64,000 nt of DNA from CAKZQX01 sp034435975 (GTDB lineage: Bacteria > Chloroflexota > Chloroflexia > Chloroflexales > Chloroflexaceae), in NCBI GenBank assembly GCA_034435975.1, contig DAOTWD010000003.1:62001-126000 (forward strand), given 5' to 3'. Position 1 is the first letter of the stretch. Each line of letters starts with the position of its first letter. Below the pieces are notes generated by a model that was not told the origin of the DNA, did not search any database, and was given only the letters and a program-made list of their open reading frames with translations. The translations under genes and the position numbers were made by a program. Shown here piece by piece: positions 26,620 through 35,778 of the stretch.

Positions 26620-26666
26620 CACACAGTTTCTTAGCATACTATAGTACCCCGATACCACTGGTAGAT

Positions 26667-26723
26667 CGGCGTCCCGGCTTTTGTCTGGACAGAGCGAGGC
26701 CCAGGGGAAAGCCGGAATCCTGG
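26667..26723. repeat. dispersed palindromic repeat A, copy 1
   Basis: Imperfect palindrome with arms GTCCCGGCTTT and AAAGCCGGAAT and an asymmetric centre containing CTGGACAGAGCGAGGCCCAG. It is related to elements at 35332-35390, 49930-49986 and 53375-53434. It is followed by TTTTT, so on the plus strand it could also terminate transcription. It sits between the TPR and SUMF1-type genes. Confidence 0.75.
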
Positions 26724-26751
26724 TTTTTCACAATTGATTGAGGATTACTTT

Positions 26752-27537
26752 ATGGATATAACAGGTCTTCTGCCTGAATTTGTGCTGATCCCGGCCAGAT
26801 CATTTCTGATGGGCACGCCAGAGAGTGAGCTAAGTACCCTGGCGAGACGTTATGGCGGCACACGCGAAAGTTACCGTGAGGAGTCGCCCCAGCACACCGT
26901 AACGCTACCTGCCTTTGCTATGGCTCGCGTTCCTGTGACCAATGCTCTCTATGGCGCTTTTGTCGCTGCAACAGGTGCCCGGCCACCCCTCCACTGGCAT
27001 GGCCCCATTCCACCCGGGGCATTACGCGATCATCCTGTGGTTAACGTAGATTGGCATGCTGCCCAGGCCTGTTGTAGCTGGCTCACCGATAGGCTGACCG
27101 CAATCGGGTATCGTCCCCTTCCCGCATATCTCGCAAACAGGCCAATGGTCTTGCGCTTGCCATCAGAGGCAGAATGGGAACACGCTGCCCGTGGTACGGA
27201 TGGACGCACCTTTCCCTGGGGGAATACCTTTGACCTGCAATGTGCAAATACGCGTGAAACTGGACAGAAGACCGTGCCGGTTGCCAGCTATCCAGCGGGT
27301 GCCAGTCCTTATGGTATTCTGGATATGGCCGGGAATGTGTGGGAATGGACAGCCAGCCTCGATGCCCTCTATCCATATCACGCTGATGATGGCCGTGAAC
27401 AACCTGAAGCTCCAGGACGGCGTATTTTGCGTGGTGGCTGCTATGCCAATCCGCAGGGATTTGCGCGGTGTGCCTGCCGCTTTCGTTTACTGCCCACCGT
27501 TTGTAATGAATTTATGGGGTTTCGTCTCGCATGCTAG
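26752..27537 (+). CDS. SUMF1/formylglycine-generating-enzyme-fold protein
   Basis: A 261-residue protein with the C-type-lectin-like SUMF1 fold: FVLIPARSFLMGTPESE, HTVTLPAFAMARVPVTNALY, PVVNVDWHAAQACCSWL, LRLPSEAEWEHAARGTDGRTFPWG, GILDMAGNVWEWTAS and a GFRLA C-terminus. True formylglycine-generating enzymes oxidise a sulfatase cysteine and need a CxxxxC pair before the last strand. Here that region reads CACRFRLLP with only the first cysteine in place, so copper-dependent oxidase activity is doubtful, and other uses of the fold are possible. No sulfatase gene is adjacent. The ATG at 26752 has GAGG 8 nt upstream, better than the earlier in-frame TTG at 26734. Confidence 0.87.
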   Translation: MDITGLLPEFVLIPARSFLMGTPESELSTLARRYGGTRESYREESPQHTVTLPAFAMARVPVTNALYGAFVAATGARPPLHWHGPIPPGALRDHPVVNVDWHAAQACCSWLTDRLTAIGYRPLPAYLANRPMVLRLPSEAEWEHAARGTDGRTFPWGNTFDLQCANTRETGQKTVPVASYPAGASPYGILDMAGNVWEWTASLDALYPYHADDGREQPEAPGRRILRGGCYANPQGFARCACRFRLLPTVCNEFMGFRLAC

Positions 27538-27987
27538 ATACGGTATAATAGAGCACACTTCCGAACCAGGGACATGGAACCATAAGCCAGTGTCTGGTCA
27601 TTCATACGAGGTACACGGTGCGATGCTCAGATAGCCTTTTCGCTTGCGACAGAGCAATACTTTTGCCGTTCTTTCAGATCCTCGCCTGTGGCGAGAATCC
27701 AGAAAAAGAGCGTCTCTTTAACGTTGCCGACGATGAAAAAAACGGTTTGTGGGGGTGACTGTGTACTGTGGGTAATGACGGAGTAGACATAGCTGTGTTC
27801 AGCGTGTCCCCGTTCAGGTGGTACCTCCGCTGGAGAAGCACAGGGCTGCAGGCCCCGCAAAACCTTGAATTGAAGTTCCAGAAGGGGGGAACACCCTTCC
27901 ACACCACCCCACCTCAATGGGTACATCGGCGTTGTTGGGTTCACGATGGGAAACCGCTAATCAGATTGCCCAGCTCAGGAGGGTGCT
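27538..27987. other. 450-bp gene-free region with short hairpins
   Basis: No gene is seen; a minus-strand frame at 27627-27944 has low-complexity, family-less translation. The stretch contains TATAAT at 27544-27549, two neighbouring perfect hairpins CTCGCC-TGT-GGCGAG (27681-27695) and AAAGAG-CGT-CTCTTT (27705-27719), and a GGGCTGCAGGCCC palindrome near 27845. These may be a terminator pair after the SUMF1-type gene or degraded repeats. Confidence 0.4.
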
Positions 27988-28458
27988 ATGGATGTAAAAT
28001 ATACTCGCTGGTTGCGTTCGTATGTCGGTCATCAACGGATCCTACAACTCCGTGCCTGTGGTTTTATTCGTGACGATCAGGGAAACGTGCTGCTCTGTCG
28101 TCGTGCCGATGTGATGTTGTGGGATGTTCCAGGCGGCACGATTGAAATTGATGAGACTCCTTCGCAAGGGTTGATCCGTGAGGTTCAGGAGGAAACCGGG
28201 TTAACAGTTGCCGCGGAACGGTTGATCGGCGTGTATGGCGGCCATGCTTTTGCGTGGAGCTATCCAAATGGCGATCAGGTGCAAATTTTTGCTGTCTTTA
28301 TGGCCGGGCGCATTCTGAGTGGCACGCTTGAGTCTCGCTGTGTAGAGAATGTGCAGGTAGCATTCTTTGCCCCAGACAATCTTCCGCCACTGCTGTCCCG
28401 CACTGCGCATATGCTCGAACATGCGTTTGCCGATCGTACGGAGGCCTTTTTTAACTAG
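27988..28458 (+). CDS. Nudix hydrolase
   Basis: A 156-residue protein with a complete Nudix box (GGTIEIDETPSQGLIREV then QEETGL, fitting G-x5-E-x7-REU-x-EE-x-G-U). Such enzymes cleave nucleoside diphosphates linked to another group. The substrate cannot be read from the sequence; an unusual VMLWDVPGG precedes the box, as in MutT-like housekeeping members. The ATG at 27988 has a strong AGGAGG site. The stop overlaps the stop of the convergent dprA gene by 4 bp. Confidence 0.9.
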   Translation: MDVKYTRWLRSYVGHQRILQLRACGFIRDDQGNVLLCRRADVMLWDVPGGTIEIDETPSQGLIREVQEETGLTVAAERLIGVYGGHAFAWSYPNGDQVQIFAVFMAGRILSGTLESRCVENVQVAFFAPDNLPPLLSRTAHMLEHAFADRTEAFFN

Positions 28459-29597
28459 CTCCGCCAGGGGGTTGCGTTGGTTTCAGGGCTATATATCGGA
28501 CGTTCTTGGCGTGCCAGCACATATTCCATCGGCGCTACCTGCCGAATGTAGCCCTTCAGCTCGAGCATTGCCAGCGTTGCAGCGACGACCGCTGCCGGCA
28601 TGTTACTGGTGCGACTCAATTGATCGGCATGTTGCGGCTCGGCCGATATGAGCGTGAGTAATGCCGCTTCCGTTGGATCTTCAGGCAGGGCCGCCGCAAT
28701 CGCTTGTTGGTCACCGGCACCAGTCAGGTTGAGCGCATCGAGAATATCCTGACCACATGTGACCAGCCCTGCTCCAGTGCGGATCAGGCGATTGGTGCCA
28801 ACGCTCTTGCTGCTCAAGATCGAGCCTGGTACAGCAAAAACATCTCGTCCCTGCTCTAGCGCGAAATTGACCGTAATCAAGGCACCGCTTTTTTTCCCGG
28901 CCTCCACCACCAGTGTGCCCAGCGTCAATCCGCTGATAATGCGATTACGAGGTGGAAAGTTGGCTGGTGCTGGCGGAGTTTGCAGCGGGTATTCGCTCAC
29001 CAGTGCTCCTTGCTCCAGGATGTATGGTATTAACCGTTGATTACGTTCAGGATAAGGTATATCAATGCCGCAGCCAAGCACGGCAATTGTGCGGCCACCC
29101 GCTTCCAGCGCGGTGCTATGTGCAACAGCATCAATGCCCAGCGCGAATCCGCTCACGATAGTCACGCTATTGCGAGCAAGGTCAGTCACAATACGTCGCG
29201 TTGCCTCTTTCCCATACAAGGATGGATCGCGGGTGCCAACCACAGCGACCGACCACTCGTCGGCACTGATCATGGCTCCGCGCACGTAGAGTAGCGGTGG
29301 TGGAGCCGGAATCTGGGCCAGGAGCGAGGGATACGTCGCATCCTCAATTGTCACAAGTTGCACACCGGCTGTGACGGTACGTTCAAATTCTGCTTCCAGA
29401 TCCAGGGTGCGCTGCGCCTCACGTAAGGCGGCACTCACTTTACTATCAATACCAGCCGCAAGCATGTCCAGGTCATCAGCATGCCAGGCAGCCTCAACCG
29501 AACCGCAACGGTTAATCAACTGTGCCAGGCGCATCGGGCCAATACCCGGCACCAGGTTGAAGCCCAGATAGTAGTGGGTGGGAGTGAATGATATCAT
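28455..29597 (-). CDS. dprA: DNA processing protein DprA
   Basis: A 380-residue DprA, which loads RecA onto incoming single-stranded DNA in natural transformation. An N-terminal helix-hairpin-helix-like domain (FNLVPGIGPMRLAQLI) is followed by the extended Rossmann fold: VAVVGTRDPSLYGKEATRRI, SGFALGIDAVAHSTALEAGG, IAVLGCGIDIPYPERN, PPRNRIISGLTLGTLVVEAGKKSGALITVNFALEQGRDVFAVPG. A C-terminal winged-helix DML1-like segment is visible at LLTLISAEPQHADQLSR. It is complete and supports competence potential; no other com gene is adjacent. Confidence 0.96.
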   Translation of the reverse strand: MISFTPTHYYLGFNLVPGIGPMRLAQLINRCGSVEAAWHADDLDMLAAGIDSKVSAALREAQRTLDLEAEFERTVTAGVQLVTIEDATYPSLLAQIPAPPPLLYVRGAMISADEWSVAVVGTRDPSLYGKEATRRIVTDLARNSVTIVSGFALGIDAVAHSTALEAGGRTIAVLGCGIDIPYPERNQRLIPYILEQGALVSEYPLQTPPAPANFPPRNRIISGLTLGTLVVEAGKKSGALITVNFALEQGRDVFAVPGSILSSKSVGTNRLIRTGAGLVTCGQDILDALNLTGAGDQQAIAAALPEDPTEAALLTLISAEPQHADQLSRTSNMPAAVVAATLAMLELKGYIRQVAPMEYVLARQERPIYSPETNATPWRS

Positions 29598-29786
29598 GCT
29601 GCACCTCTGAAAGGCATGGTACGCTCTTCTATTATAGCGTATATTAGCCCGAACTTACACGCAGACGATCTATGTGCTACCGTGTAAGTTTATTAACAGG
29701 AGTGACACGGTGTCTAGGGGTTCTCTGTTCTCAGTCGTGTCTGCCGTCCATGAATACGACCGGTCATAGACATAGAAAGCCGATCC

Positions 29787-30500
29787 ATGTCGCCAACGCA
29801 GTGCAAACCGTCGCCGGTCTATCGTGCCATCCTGTTTGACCTGGATGGCACACTGACTGACCCGGCTGAGGGTATCACCCGTAGCATCCAGTATGCCCTG
29901 GAGCGTCTGGGCTATCCGGTCCCGCCAGTGTCTAATCTTTACTCCTGGATCGGCCCATCGCTGCGCGAGTCCTTTGCGCACTATCTACACACGGACGACC
30001 CCCAGAAGGTAGAGCAGGCGATTATGTTGTACCGCGAGCGGTTTGCCAGGGTGGGTCTATTCGAAAATATGGTCTATCCTGGTATTCCGGCGTTACTGGC
30101 CAATCTATGGAATGCAGGCTGTCGTCTCTTGCTGGCAACTTCCAAGCCGCAGGTCTATGCCAGGCGCATCCTGGAATACTTTGATCTGGCAATCTATTTT
30201 GCTGGGATTGGTGGCGCGACCCTTGATGGCCGCCTACACACGAAAGCGGACGTCATCGCCACATTGCTGCCACAGCTCAGGGCCGACGAGCGGTCAGCGA
30301 TAGTGATGATTGGCGATCGAGAACAGGACATTATCGGGGCGCGCATGCACGGCATACCGGCCATTGCTGTCAGCTATGGCTACGGAAGCATGGCGGAGTT
30401 AACCGCCTGCACGCCGGACTGTGTGGTTGGCAGTGTGGCTGAACTGTGGGCTGTCCTTGTGCGTGGTACATCGGGCGATCATTATTGGTATGATACGTAA
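29787..30500 (+). CDS. HAD-superfamily phosphatase (phosphoglycolate phosphatase-like)
   Basis: A 237-residue HAD subfamily IA hydrolase. Motif I is AILFDLDGTLTD (nucleophile Asp18, acid Asp20), with a helical cap, motif II LLLATSKPQ, conserved Lys in HTKADVI and motif IV MIGDREQDIIGA. The family contains Gph phosphatases for 2-phosphoglycolate and pyrophosphatase-like members; the closest pattern here (IRSIQYALERLGY, YPGIPALLANLWNAG) is of the Gph type. It is 36 bp upstream of a Nudix gene, so both may act in nucleotide or metabolite clean-up. Confidence 0.9.
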   Translation: MSPTQCKPSPVYRAILFDLDGTLTDPAEGITRSIQYALERLGYPVPPVSNLYSWIGPSLRESFAHYLHTDDPQKVEQAIMLYRERFARVGLFENMVYPGIPALLANLWNAGCRLLLATSKPQVYARRILEYFDLAIYFAGIGGATLDGRLHTKADVIATLLPQLRADERSAIVMIGDREQDIIGARMHGIPAIAVSYGYGSMAELTACTPDCVVGSVAELWAVLVRGTSGDHYWYDT

Positions 30501-30536
30501 TGTAGTGTGTAACGGTTCAGCCAGAAAGAAGAAGGA

Positions 30537-31088
30537 ATGTCTATACCGACGATTGATCAATACCCAACCCGCTACCGCTTTCATTATTGCCCGCTTGACG
30601 GTACACCGCTGGAACGCAAGGTTATTCATGGCATGGAGCGACAGTACTGTCCTGCCTGTGGCTGGATTCATTATCCCAATCCGAACATCGCCGCCACAGT
30701 GGTCATCGAGTACCAGGGCGGCATTGTCTTACTCAAGCGCAATATTGAGCCGGATCGGGGCACATGGCATCTGCCGATTGGTCATGCGGAGTTTGGCGAA
30801 GACCCGGCCGACGCGGCCCTGCGAGAGGTCTATGAAGAGACGGGCCTGATCCTGGCTGATCTCCAATTTCTGGCCTATGAGCATAGTCCCTCCTACGGCG
30901 ATGCCCGTCTGTTTTATCTTGTCTTCTGCTTTACCGGGCGCGCTATTGGCGGCACTCTGGTAACAGATTGTGCCGAAAACAGTGAGGCTCAGGTATTGCC
31001 GCTGGATGATATACCACCACTGAAATGGAGTAGTCAACGCACCGCACTGGCTGCTTACCGCCAGTTGTTACACAAACGCGAGCGGTGA
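30537..31088 (+). CDS. Nudix hydrolase with an N-terminal zinc ribbon
   Basis: A 183-residue protein. Residues about 18-45 hold a zinc ribbon (YCPLDGTPL and QYCPACGWIHYPNP, four cysteines in two CxxC-like knuckles) as in NudC-type NADH pyrophosphatases. The Nudix box is GHAEFGEDPADAALREVYEE plus TGL. The NudC-specific downstream SQPWPFPxS motif is absent, so NADH cleavage is not assured. The ATG at 30537 follows AAGAAGGA. It is probably co-transcribed with the HAD phosphatase gene. Confidence 0.9.
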   Translation: MSIPTIDQYPTRYRFHYCPLDGTPLERKVIHGMERQYCPACGWIHYPNPNIAATVVIEYQGGIVLLKRNIEPDRGTWHLPIGHAEFGEDPADAALREVYEETGLILADLQFLAYEHSPSYGDARLFYLVFCFTGRAIGGTLVTDCAENSEAQVLPLDDIPPLKWSSQRTALAAYRQLLHKRER

Positions 31089-31182
31089 TCTTCTGGCTGA
31101 GACCGTTCCCATTATGAACCACCCTTGTAAGATAGTGAGCGCCAGCCGGCCAACTTTTATCAGGATCAGTACCATCAGGCTA

Positions 31183-31211
31183 TTGTTCTGTTCAATGCCA
31201 CGATTTATAAT
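31183..31211 (+). promoter_or_regulatory. candidate promoter of the Tad pilus locus
   Basis: TTGTTC (31183-31188) and a perfect TATAAT (31206-31211) are 17 bp apart. The start point near 31218 would give a leader of about 40 nt before the first TadE-like gene. The -35 match is modest. Confidence 0.5.
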
Positions 31212-31259
31212 CAGCATGTGCTTATCTGGTTGTGTTCAGGCGCACAGGGAGTGAGAGTT

Positions 31260-31802
31260 ATGAGACGACAAGATACAGGCCAATCTATTGTGGAGATGGC
31301 ATTTGTGATGCCACTGCTGGTTGTTCTTGTGTTTGGCATTATTGACCTCGGCTGGTACATTTTTGGCTATGCAACCGTGTATCAGGCGGCACGCAATGGT
31401 GCCGAAACAGCTTCAAAGTTGCCGCCTTTCGCCGAGTGGATTGAAGCCAGGGGGATGGATAGTTCTGATCCTTGTATGAATACCATCAGAACCCAGGTGC
31501 AATCACAGGCACTTATTTTTTTTGATGATATCTGGGAACACACCACCGTCTCTTATCCGAATGGTGCAGCGTCGCGCAATCTCTTTGATCGCGGGCCAAT
31601 CCAGGTAAGTATCAAGTATACGATCGAACCACTGACGCCGCTATGGGGATTTATTCCTTTTGGTAATGATGGTAAATTAACGGTCAGTGTGACGACACGC
31701 CGCTCGCTGCAAGGCCTTGGTAATCGGCCTGGTAGTCAGGGCGAAGTGACCGAGGATGATGCTATTCCCAATGGGATCGCCTGTATCCTGCCAGACAAGT
31801 AA
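31260..31802 (+). CDS. TadE-like pseudopilin
   Basis: A 180-residue protein with a type IV-pilin-like N-terminus: a short basic leader, then G-QSIVE followed by a hydrophobic helix (MAFVMPLLVVLVFGIIDLGWYIFGYA). The glutamate at position +5 after the glycine matches prepilin-peptidase processing. The remainder (YQAARNGAETASKL...) resembles TadE. Such minor pseudopilins are needed for Tad pilus assembly. The ATG at 31260 follows GGGAGTGAGAG. It is the first gene of the pilus locus and is 17 bp ahead of a second TadE-like gene. Confidence 0.85.
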   Translation: MRRQDTGQSIVEMAFVMPLLVVLVFGIIDLGWYIFGYATVYQAARNGAETASKLPPFAEWIEARGMDSSDPCMNTIRTQVQSQALIFFDDIWEHTTVSYPNGAASRNLFDRGPIQVSIKYTIEPLTPLWGFIPFGNDGKLTVSVTTRRSLQGLGNRPGSQGEVTEDDAIPNGIACILPDK

Positions 31803-31819
31803 GAAAAGCGAGGATGATC

Positions 31820-32344
31820 ATGCGTAATCATAACCGAACAAAAGGCCAGGCACTCGTGGAATTTGCCCTGGCTTCAACGCTCATCTTTTTTCTGTTGGCG
31901 GCTGCAGTCGATCTAGGGTTAATGTTTTTTACGATGCAAGGCTTGCGGAATGCTGCACAGGAGGGGGCGTTCTTTGGCAGCTTCCCGGTGGTATATGGTG
32001 ATGTTCCTGATAGGATCTGGATTAACGAGAAAGAGATTAGAGCGCGTGTGCGAAATGAGTCGGGATCCAGCGGGATAGGGATTTATAACCTGACCACGTT
32101 ATCCGATGATCAGATTAAGATCGAGCTGCTGAAAGATGACGATTTTGATGGGCGCGTATCGGGCGGCGATCCACCATGTACTGAACAAGATATGTATACG
32201 GCCAGGCACTGTTATATTCGAGTACAAGTCAGCTACGATTACAATATGTTTTTCCCGTTAGCCCCGGTGTTTGGTAATACCGTTACACTGCGTGCTGATT
32301 CTATTCTGAAAATTCGTAGTGATATGCTGATATTTCGTCAGTAG
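31820..32344 (+). CDS. second TadE-like pseudopilin
   Basis: A 174-residue protein with the same layout as its neighbour: basic leader, KGQALVEFALA (Glu at +5 after Gly), then a hydrophobic helix and LRNAAQEGAFFGSF, a hallmark of TadE/TadF proteins. Its C-terminal part is different from the first protein, so the two are not recent duplicates. The ATG at 31820 has GAGG 6 nt upstream; an ATG at 31814 is too close to that site. It is probably translated from the same message as the first TadE-like gene. Confidence 0.85.
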   Translation: MRNHNRTKGQALVEFALASTLIFFLLAAAVDLGLMFFTMQGLRNAAQEGAFFGSFPVVYGDVPDRIWINEKEIRARVRNESGSSGIGIYNLTTLSDDQIKIELLKDDDFDGRVSGGDPPCTEQDMYTARHCYIRVQVSYDYNMFFPLAPVFGNTVTLRADSILKIRSDMLIFRQ

Positions 32345-32495
32345 ATTTATTAATAACATTATATTGTTTTCTCTCGCTGGTAAGTACCTACTCTGGCTAC
32401 GATCATACCCTCGGTTGATCAGTACCCGTTCCGGTGAGGTGGACAAGAGTCTTTCCCAACCTGGCGTTTCTATGGGAGGCATGGGACGTACCCTG

Positions 32496-32521
32496 CACTG
32501 GCGAAGGTTCCCTGGAACGGG
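32496..32521 (+). repeat. dispersed repeat B, copy 2
   Basis: CACTGGCGAAGGTTCCCTGG begins the element; the core GTTCC-CT-GGAAC is a perfect palindrome. It matches copy 1 at 21005-21032, with changes that keep the palindrome. It lies in the 263-bp gap between the second TadE-like gene and the TadG-like gene. Confidence 0.5.
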
Positions 32522-32607
32522 TATGTTGAGCATATGCAGCATTGAGTCGCTCACAGTTGTATTGCGCACATATAATCATCGGTCATAATAAACGGAGGAG
32601 GAATAGA

Positions 32608-35241
32608 ATGAAAGATCGTAAGCAGCAAAAGCCCACTCTGATGCGGCGACGTACTCGTGGTCAGAGTATCCCGCTTATTGCGCTTCTTATTGTGGTTTTG
32701 TTTGCAATGGTCGGGCTGGCGGTCGATGTTGGCAATACCTATGCGGAACAACGCAAAGCGGTCAATGCTACCAATGCTGCCGCTATTGCGGGTATGGAGC
32801 GCTATATTGAGAGCAGCAGCGGCACCGTCCGTGATGCAGACATCAAACAGGCGGTTGAAGCGGCGCTGCGTGCAAATGGTATTAATCTGGATAGCGACAA
32901 GCTTCGGTATCGTGCATACTACTTACAAACTAATGGCGATCCTGTCAGTGGTTGCTCTGAGGTTGGTACATGTGGTGCCAATGCACCATTGAATGTAGGA
33001 TATATTCAGGTAGAACTATCAGGTACGGTTGATACATTCTTTGCGCGTGTAGTCAATCAAGATACGTTGCCGGTCAGTACTGATGCTTTTGCTATGCGTT
33101 GTCCATATGGTAGCGGTGTGTATCCGATTGCTGTCAACCAGAATACGCTTCACAGTGATCTTTCTTTTCGTGATCCTAATCCCAGTGGATTACCCTACGA
33201 TGATGAAGGGAATCTCATCTTTGGGTATCTGAAGCAGGGCGAGTTGCGAGGGTTGACATGGCGTCGGTTGTTTCTCCGCAACAGTGCGAACCGGAGTGAC
33301 TTTGGTTGGGTGCGCTGGCTACCCGAGGGTGGTTCCGAAGAAAATCTCGTCACGATGTTGAGCGGTGATGGCAGCCTGGCACGAGGGTTTCAAGAAGTAA
33401 CCTTTACCTCTGGTGGAGCGTCGCGCCGCCCGGTTGGCTGGCAAGAGCCGGCTGGCTATCCCGAAAAGCCGCAACAGCTCAGTGTCGGCGATGTCATTTA
33501 TGGCAATGATCCGTTTGCGGGCAATAGTCGCGTTCAGAGCTTGCTCGATGGTCACAAGATCGATAAGAATAGCCCTACCCGCGGGACGGTGATGATCTTG
33601 CCCATCTTTGATAAGGCTACCATCTCCACTGACCGTGACGCCGGGTATCTGATCAGTGGGTTTGGCAATTTTATGGTGGCTGGTTATGGTCGTAATGGAC
33701 TGGGTGATGATTATATTGACCTGATTGCGCTGGGGAATGTCGATCACTCCTCCGCCTGTCTGACAGCTCCGGTACAAACGGGGGTGATTGGTTTACAGGG
33801 TGATATTTCGTTCTTGCCACAGTGGCGAACGTCATCTCGAGATTACACCCCAATCCGGTTTGTAGTAGTTATGGACGTGTCTGGCTCTATGAACTGGAAT
33901 TTTGATGGTACTGGTAGTGGTGGGAGACAGTGCGGGTATACCGACAAAGACAATGTTAATCAGGCTTTCTGTAATAGTGCTGAGTCGGCCTATGAAACGA
34001 AAGAAGAGCGGCGTATTTACGTAACACGTAAGTCACTGGAATACCTGATCAGTCTGCTGTATATTGAAGGCAATGATTCCGTCGATCCCAATCAGGTAGG
34101 CCGACCGTATGACCAGATGGCTATCCTGACATATAATGATGAATTCATCAATGGTGGAACTGCTTTTCAAAGACGAGATTTTCCCACTGTTTCAATGACA
34201 GAGTTCTCGAGTGATAAAGAAACGCTGATCAAGTATGCCCGTGAATCAGGAGCTTTTCGTAACTGGCAAAACTACCTTACAAGAGGTGGTACGAATACCG
34301 CTGCCGGCTTGTATGAAGCCAATCGGCTCTTGTCTGGCAATAACCGGGTGACCCATAACGGACGTACATATGACTATAAGACTGTGATCATTCTGATCAC
34401 TGATGGTGTCGCCAACGTGTTGTTTGATCCTGACCATCCTACTCGCGCCGGATTTAATAACAACATGCACGATTTCTTTCCGACAGGATCTGAATGTCGT
34501 TGTCACGCGCTTCCGCCAGCCTATCAGGCACCGGCTGGTTGTGAGCGGGCGTTGAACATTGACGAGAAAGCAGATTGTCATATCAACAGCAAAGTGGGGG
34601 TATCACCGCCTGCTGGCAGAGTCCATGCAGATGGCAAAGTTACATCGAATCGCCTGAGCCCTTTGACCGGTACCAGGGTATTTAATCGGCCCATTACAGA
34701 AATGATCGAACAGGCCAGCCTGATCAAGGGGAACGGGCATGAGATATTTGTAGTGGCAATATCTCAATTTGAATCACTCGGTTTAAGCAATGTAGCATCA
34801 GGATCGCAGAACTATATATCCGTCAGGCACGCGGATCAACTCGATGGGGCGTTCAAGGATATCTTTGATCGATCCTTTTCAAACATGTGTATTCCTAATA
34901 GTATGCATGGTATGCAAGACAGGATACCCCCCGGTGGTGTATTCCACGGTGGAAGAGTCTATCTCGACCCGGTTCCTTCAGAGAAATATAGGAATGGAAC
35001 GGCCATTCAGCACGATACGATAACAGGCAAACTTTCTTATCGGTTTGATGACATTCCGCCCGGCCAGTATGCTGTCACCGCAGAGTTGTATTATACGCAT
35101 CCAGATGATGAAGATACAACTCCGCGTAAGTATGTGATCCATGATGCGCTTAACGTCACCCTCAAGGAAACAAAGAACTTTGGGTATCAGGAACAGGATA
35201 TTCAAATGGATCTGGCAGATCCCCTATGTCCTGAACTATAA
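32608..35241 (+). CDS. TadG-like pilus-locus protein with a von Willebrand factor A domain
   Basis: An 877-residue protein. The N-terminus is TadG-like: RGQSIPLIALLIVVLFAMVGLAVDVGNTYAEQRKAVNATNAAAIAG, a pilin-type helix followed by the heptad-like alanine-rich segment. A central vWA domain begins at FVVVMDVSGSMNW with a full MIDAS motif (Asp423, Ser425, Ser427) and ends around IILITDGVANVLF. The last 150 residues look like a small Ig-like or beta domain (PGQYAVTAELYYTHP). vWA domains bind ligands through a metal ion, so this may be a pilus-tip or surface adhesin. The ATG at 32608 has GGAGGAGG upstream. Confidence 0.85.
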   Translation: MKDRKQQKPTLMRRRTRGQSIPLIALLIVVLFAMVGLAVDVGNTYAEQRKAVNATNAAAIAGMERYIESSSGTVRDADIKQAVEAALRANGINLDSDKLRYRAYYLQTNGDPVSGCSEVGTCGANAPLNVGYIQVELSGTVDTFFARVVNQDTLPVSTDAFAMRCPYGSGVYPIAVNQNTLHSDLSFRDPNPSGLPYDDEGNLIFGYLKQGELRGLTWRRLFLRNSANRSDFGWVRWLPEGGSEENLVTMLSGDGSLARGFQEVTFTSGGASRRPVGWQEPAGYPEKPQQLSVGDVIYGNDPFAGNSRVQSLLDGHKIDKNSPTRGTVMILPIFDKATISTDRDAGYLISGFGNFMVAGYGRNGLGDDYIDLIALGNVDHSSACLTAPVQTGVIGLQGDISFLPQWRTSSRDYTPIRFVVVMDVSGSMNWNFDGTGSGGRQCGYTDKDNVNQAFCNSAESAYETKEERRIYVTRKSLEYLISLLYIEGNDSVDPNQVGRPYDQMAILTYNDEFINGGTAFQRRDFPTVSMTEFSSDKETLIKYARESGAFRNWQNYLTRGGTNTAAGLYEANRLLSGNNRVTHNGRTYDYKTVIILITDGVANVLFDPDHPTRAGFNNNMHDFFPTGSECRCHALPPAYQAPAGCERALNIDEKADCHINSKVGVSPPAGRVHADGKVTSNRLSPLTGTRVFNRPITEMIEQASLIKGNGHEIFVVAISQFESLGLSNVASGSQNYISVRHADQLDGAFKDIFDRSFSNMCIPNSMHGMQDRIPPGGVFHGGRVYLDPVPSEKYRNGTAIQHDTITGKLSYRFDDIPPGQYAVTAELYYTHPDDEDTTPRKYVIHDALNVTLKETKNFGYQEQDIQMDLADPLCPEL

Positions 35242-35778
35242 GACTCGGTGGTCAGGGGTCAGGGCCGATCAGGTTCTGTCCCGACTACACATTACTGCAT
35301 GATATAGCAGTCCTGAGGAAGTCGTGTGCAACCGGAGTCCCGGCTTTCGCCTGGACAGAAGCCAGAACCCAGGATAAAGCCGGGACTCTGATGTACAATG
35401 GAGAATGGGCTTGCTATATGTGGCGGAGTGTACCCGTAAACTGACAGGCAGCAGTTGTCAAAATGACAACGCATGATACGTCAACCTGCGGGCAAGCCAC
35501 ATTTGCCAACCTTTAACCTCATATCACGCTCACAAACCGTTGGGTCTGTTAGTATGTGCTGCATGACAGTGGTGCCTCTACAGCAAGAGCTATACCATAA
35601 TGGGTGAGTAGCGTGTGGTCACTACCTGGCATAGCAACTCCCACAGGGCGAGTTGTGATACACACGATTCTTAAAAGAGATGTACCTCCCAGCAGTTCTG
35701 GCTTCTTTCGACTTCCATCCTTAACAGGTGCAGGTTCGTTATAATGAAGCCGAACCGGGTATAACACGGAGCTTTCCG
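35242..35778. other. 537-bp gene-free region
   Basis: It holds one copy of dispersed repeat A (35332-35390) and no convincing coding frame. The rest shows no strong promoter, tRNA or terminator with a U tract. It separates the TadG-like gene from the Kelch gene inside the pilus locus. Confidence 0.5.
35332..35390. repeat. dispersed palindromic repeat A, copy 2
   Basis: The cleanest copy: perfect 12-bp arms AGTCCCGGCTTT (35336-35347) and AAAGCCGGGACT (35376-35387), flanked by CCGG and CTG, with the asymmetric centre CGCCTGGACAGAAGCCAGAA plus CCCAGGAT. It shares arms and the CTGGACAGA centre with copy 1. Confidence 0.8.

Noticed and set aside
27627..27944. 105-codon minus-strand frame
   Set aside because: It crosses several hairpins, and its translation shows no domain; more likely non-coding.
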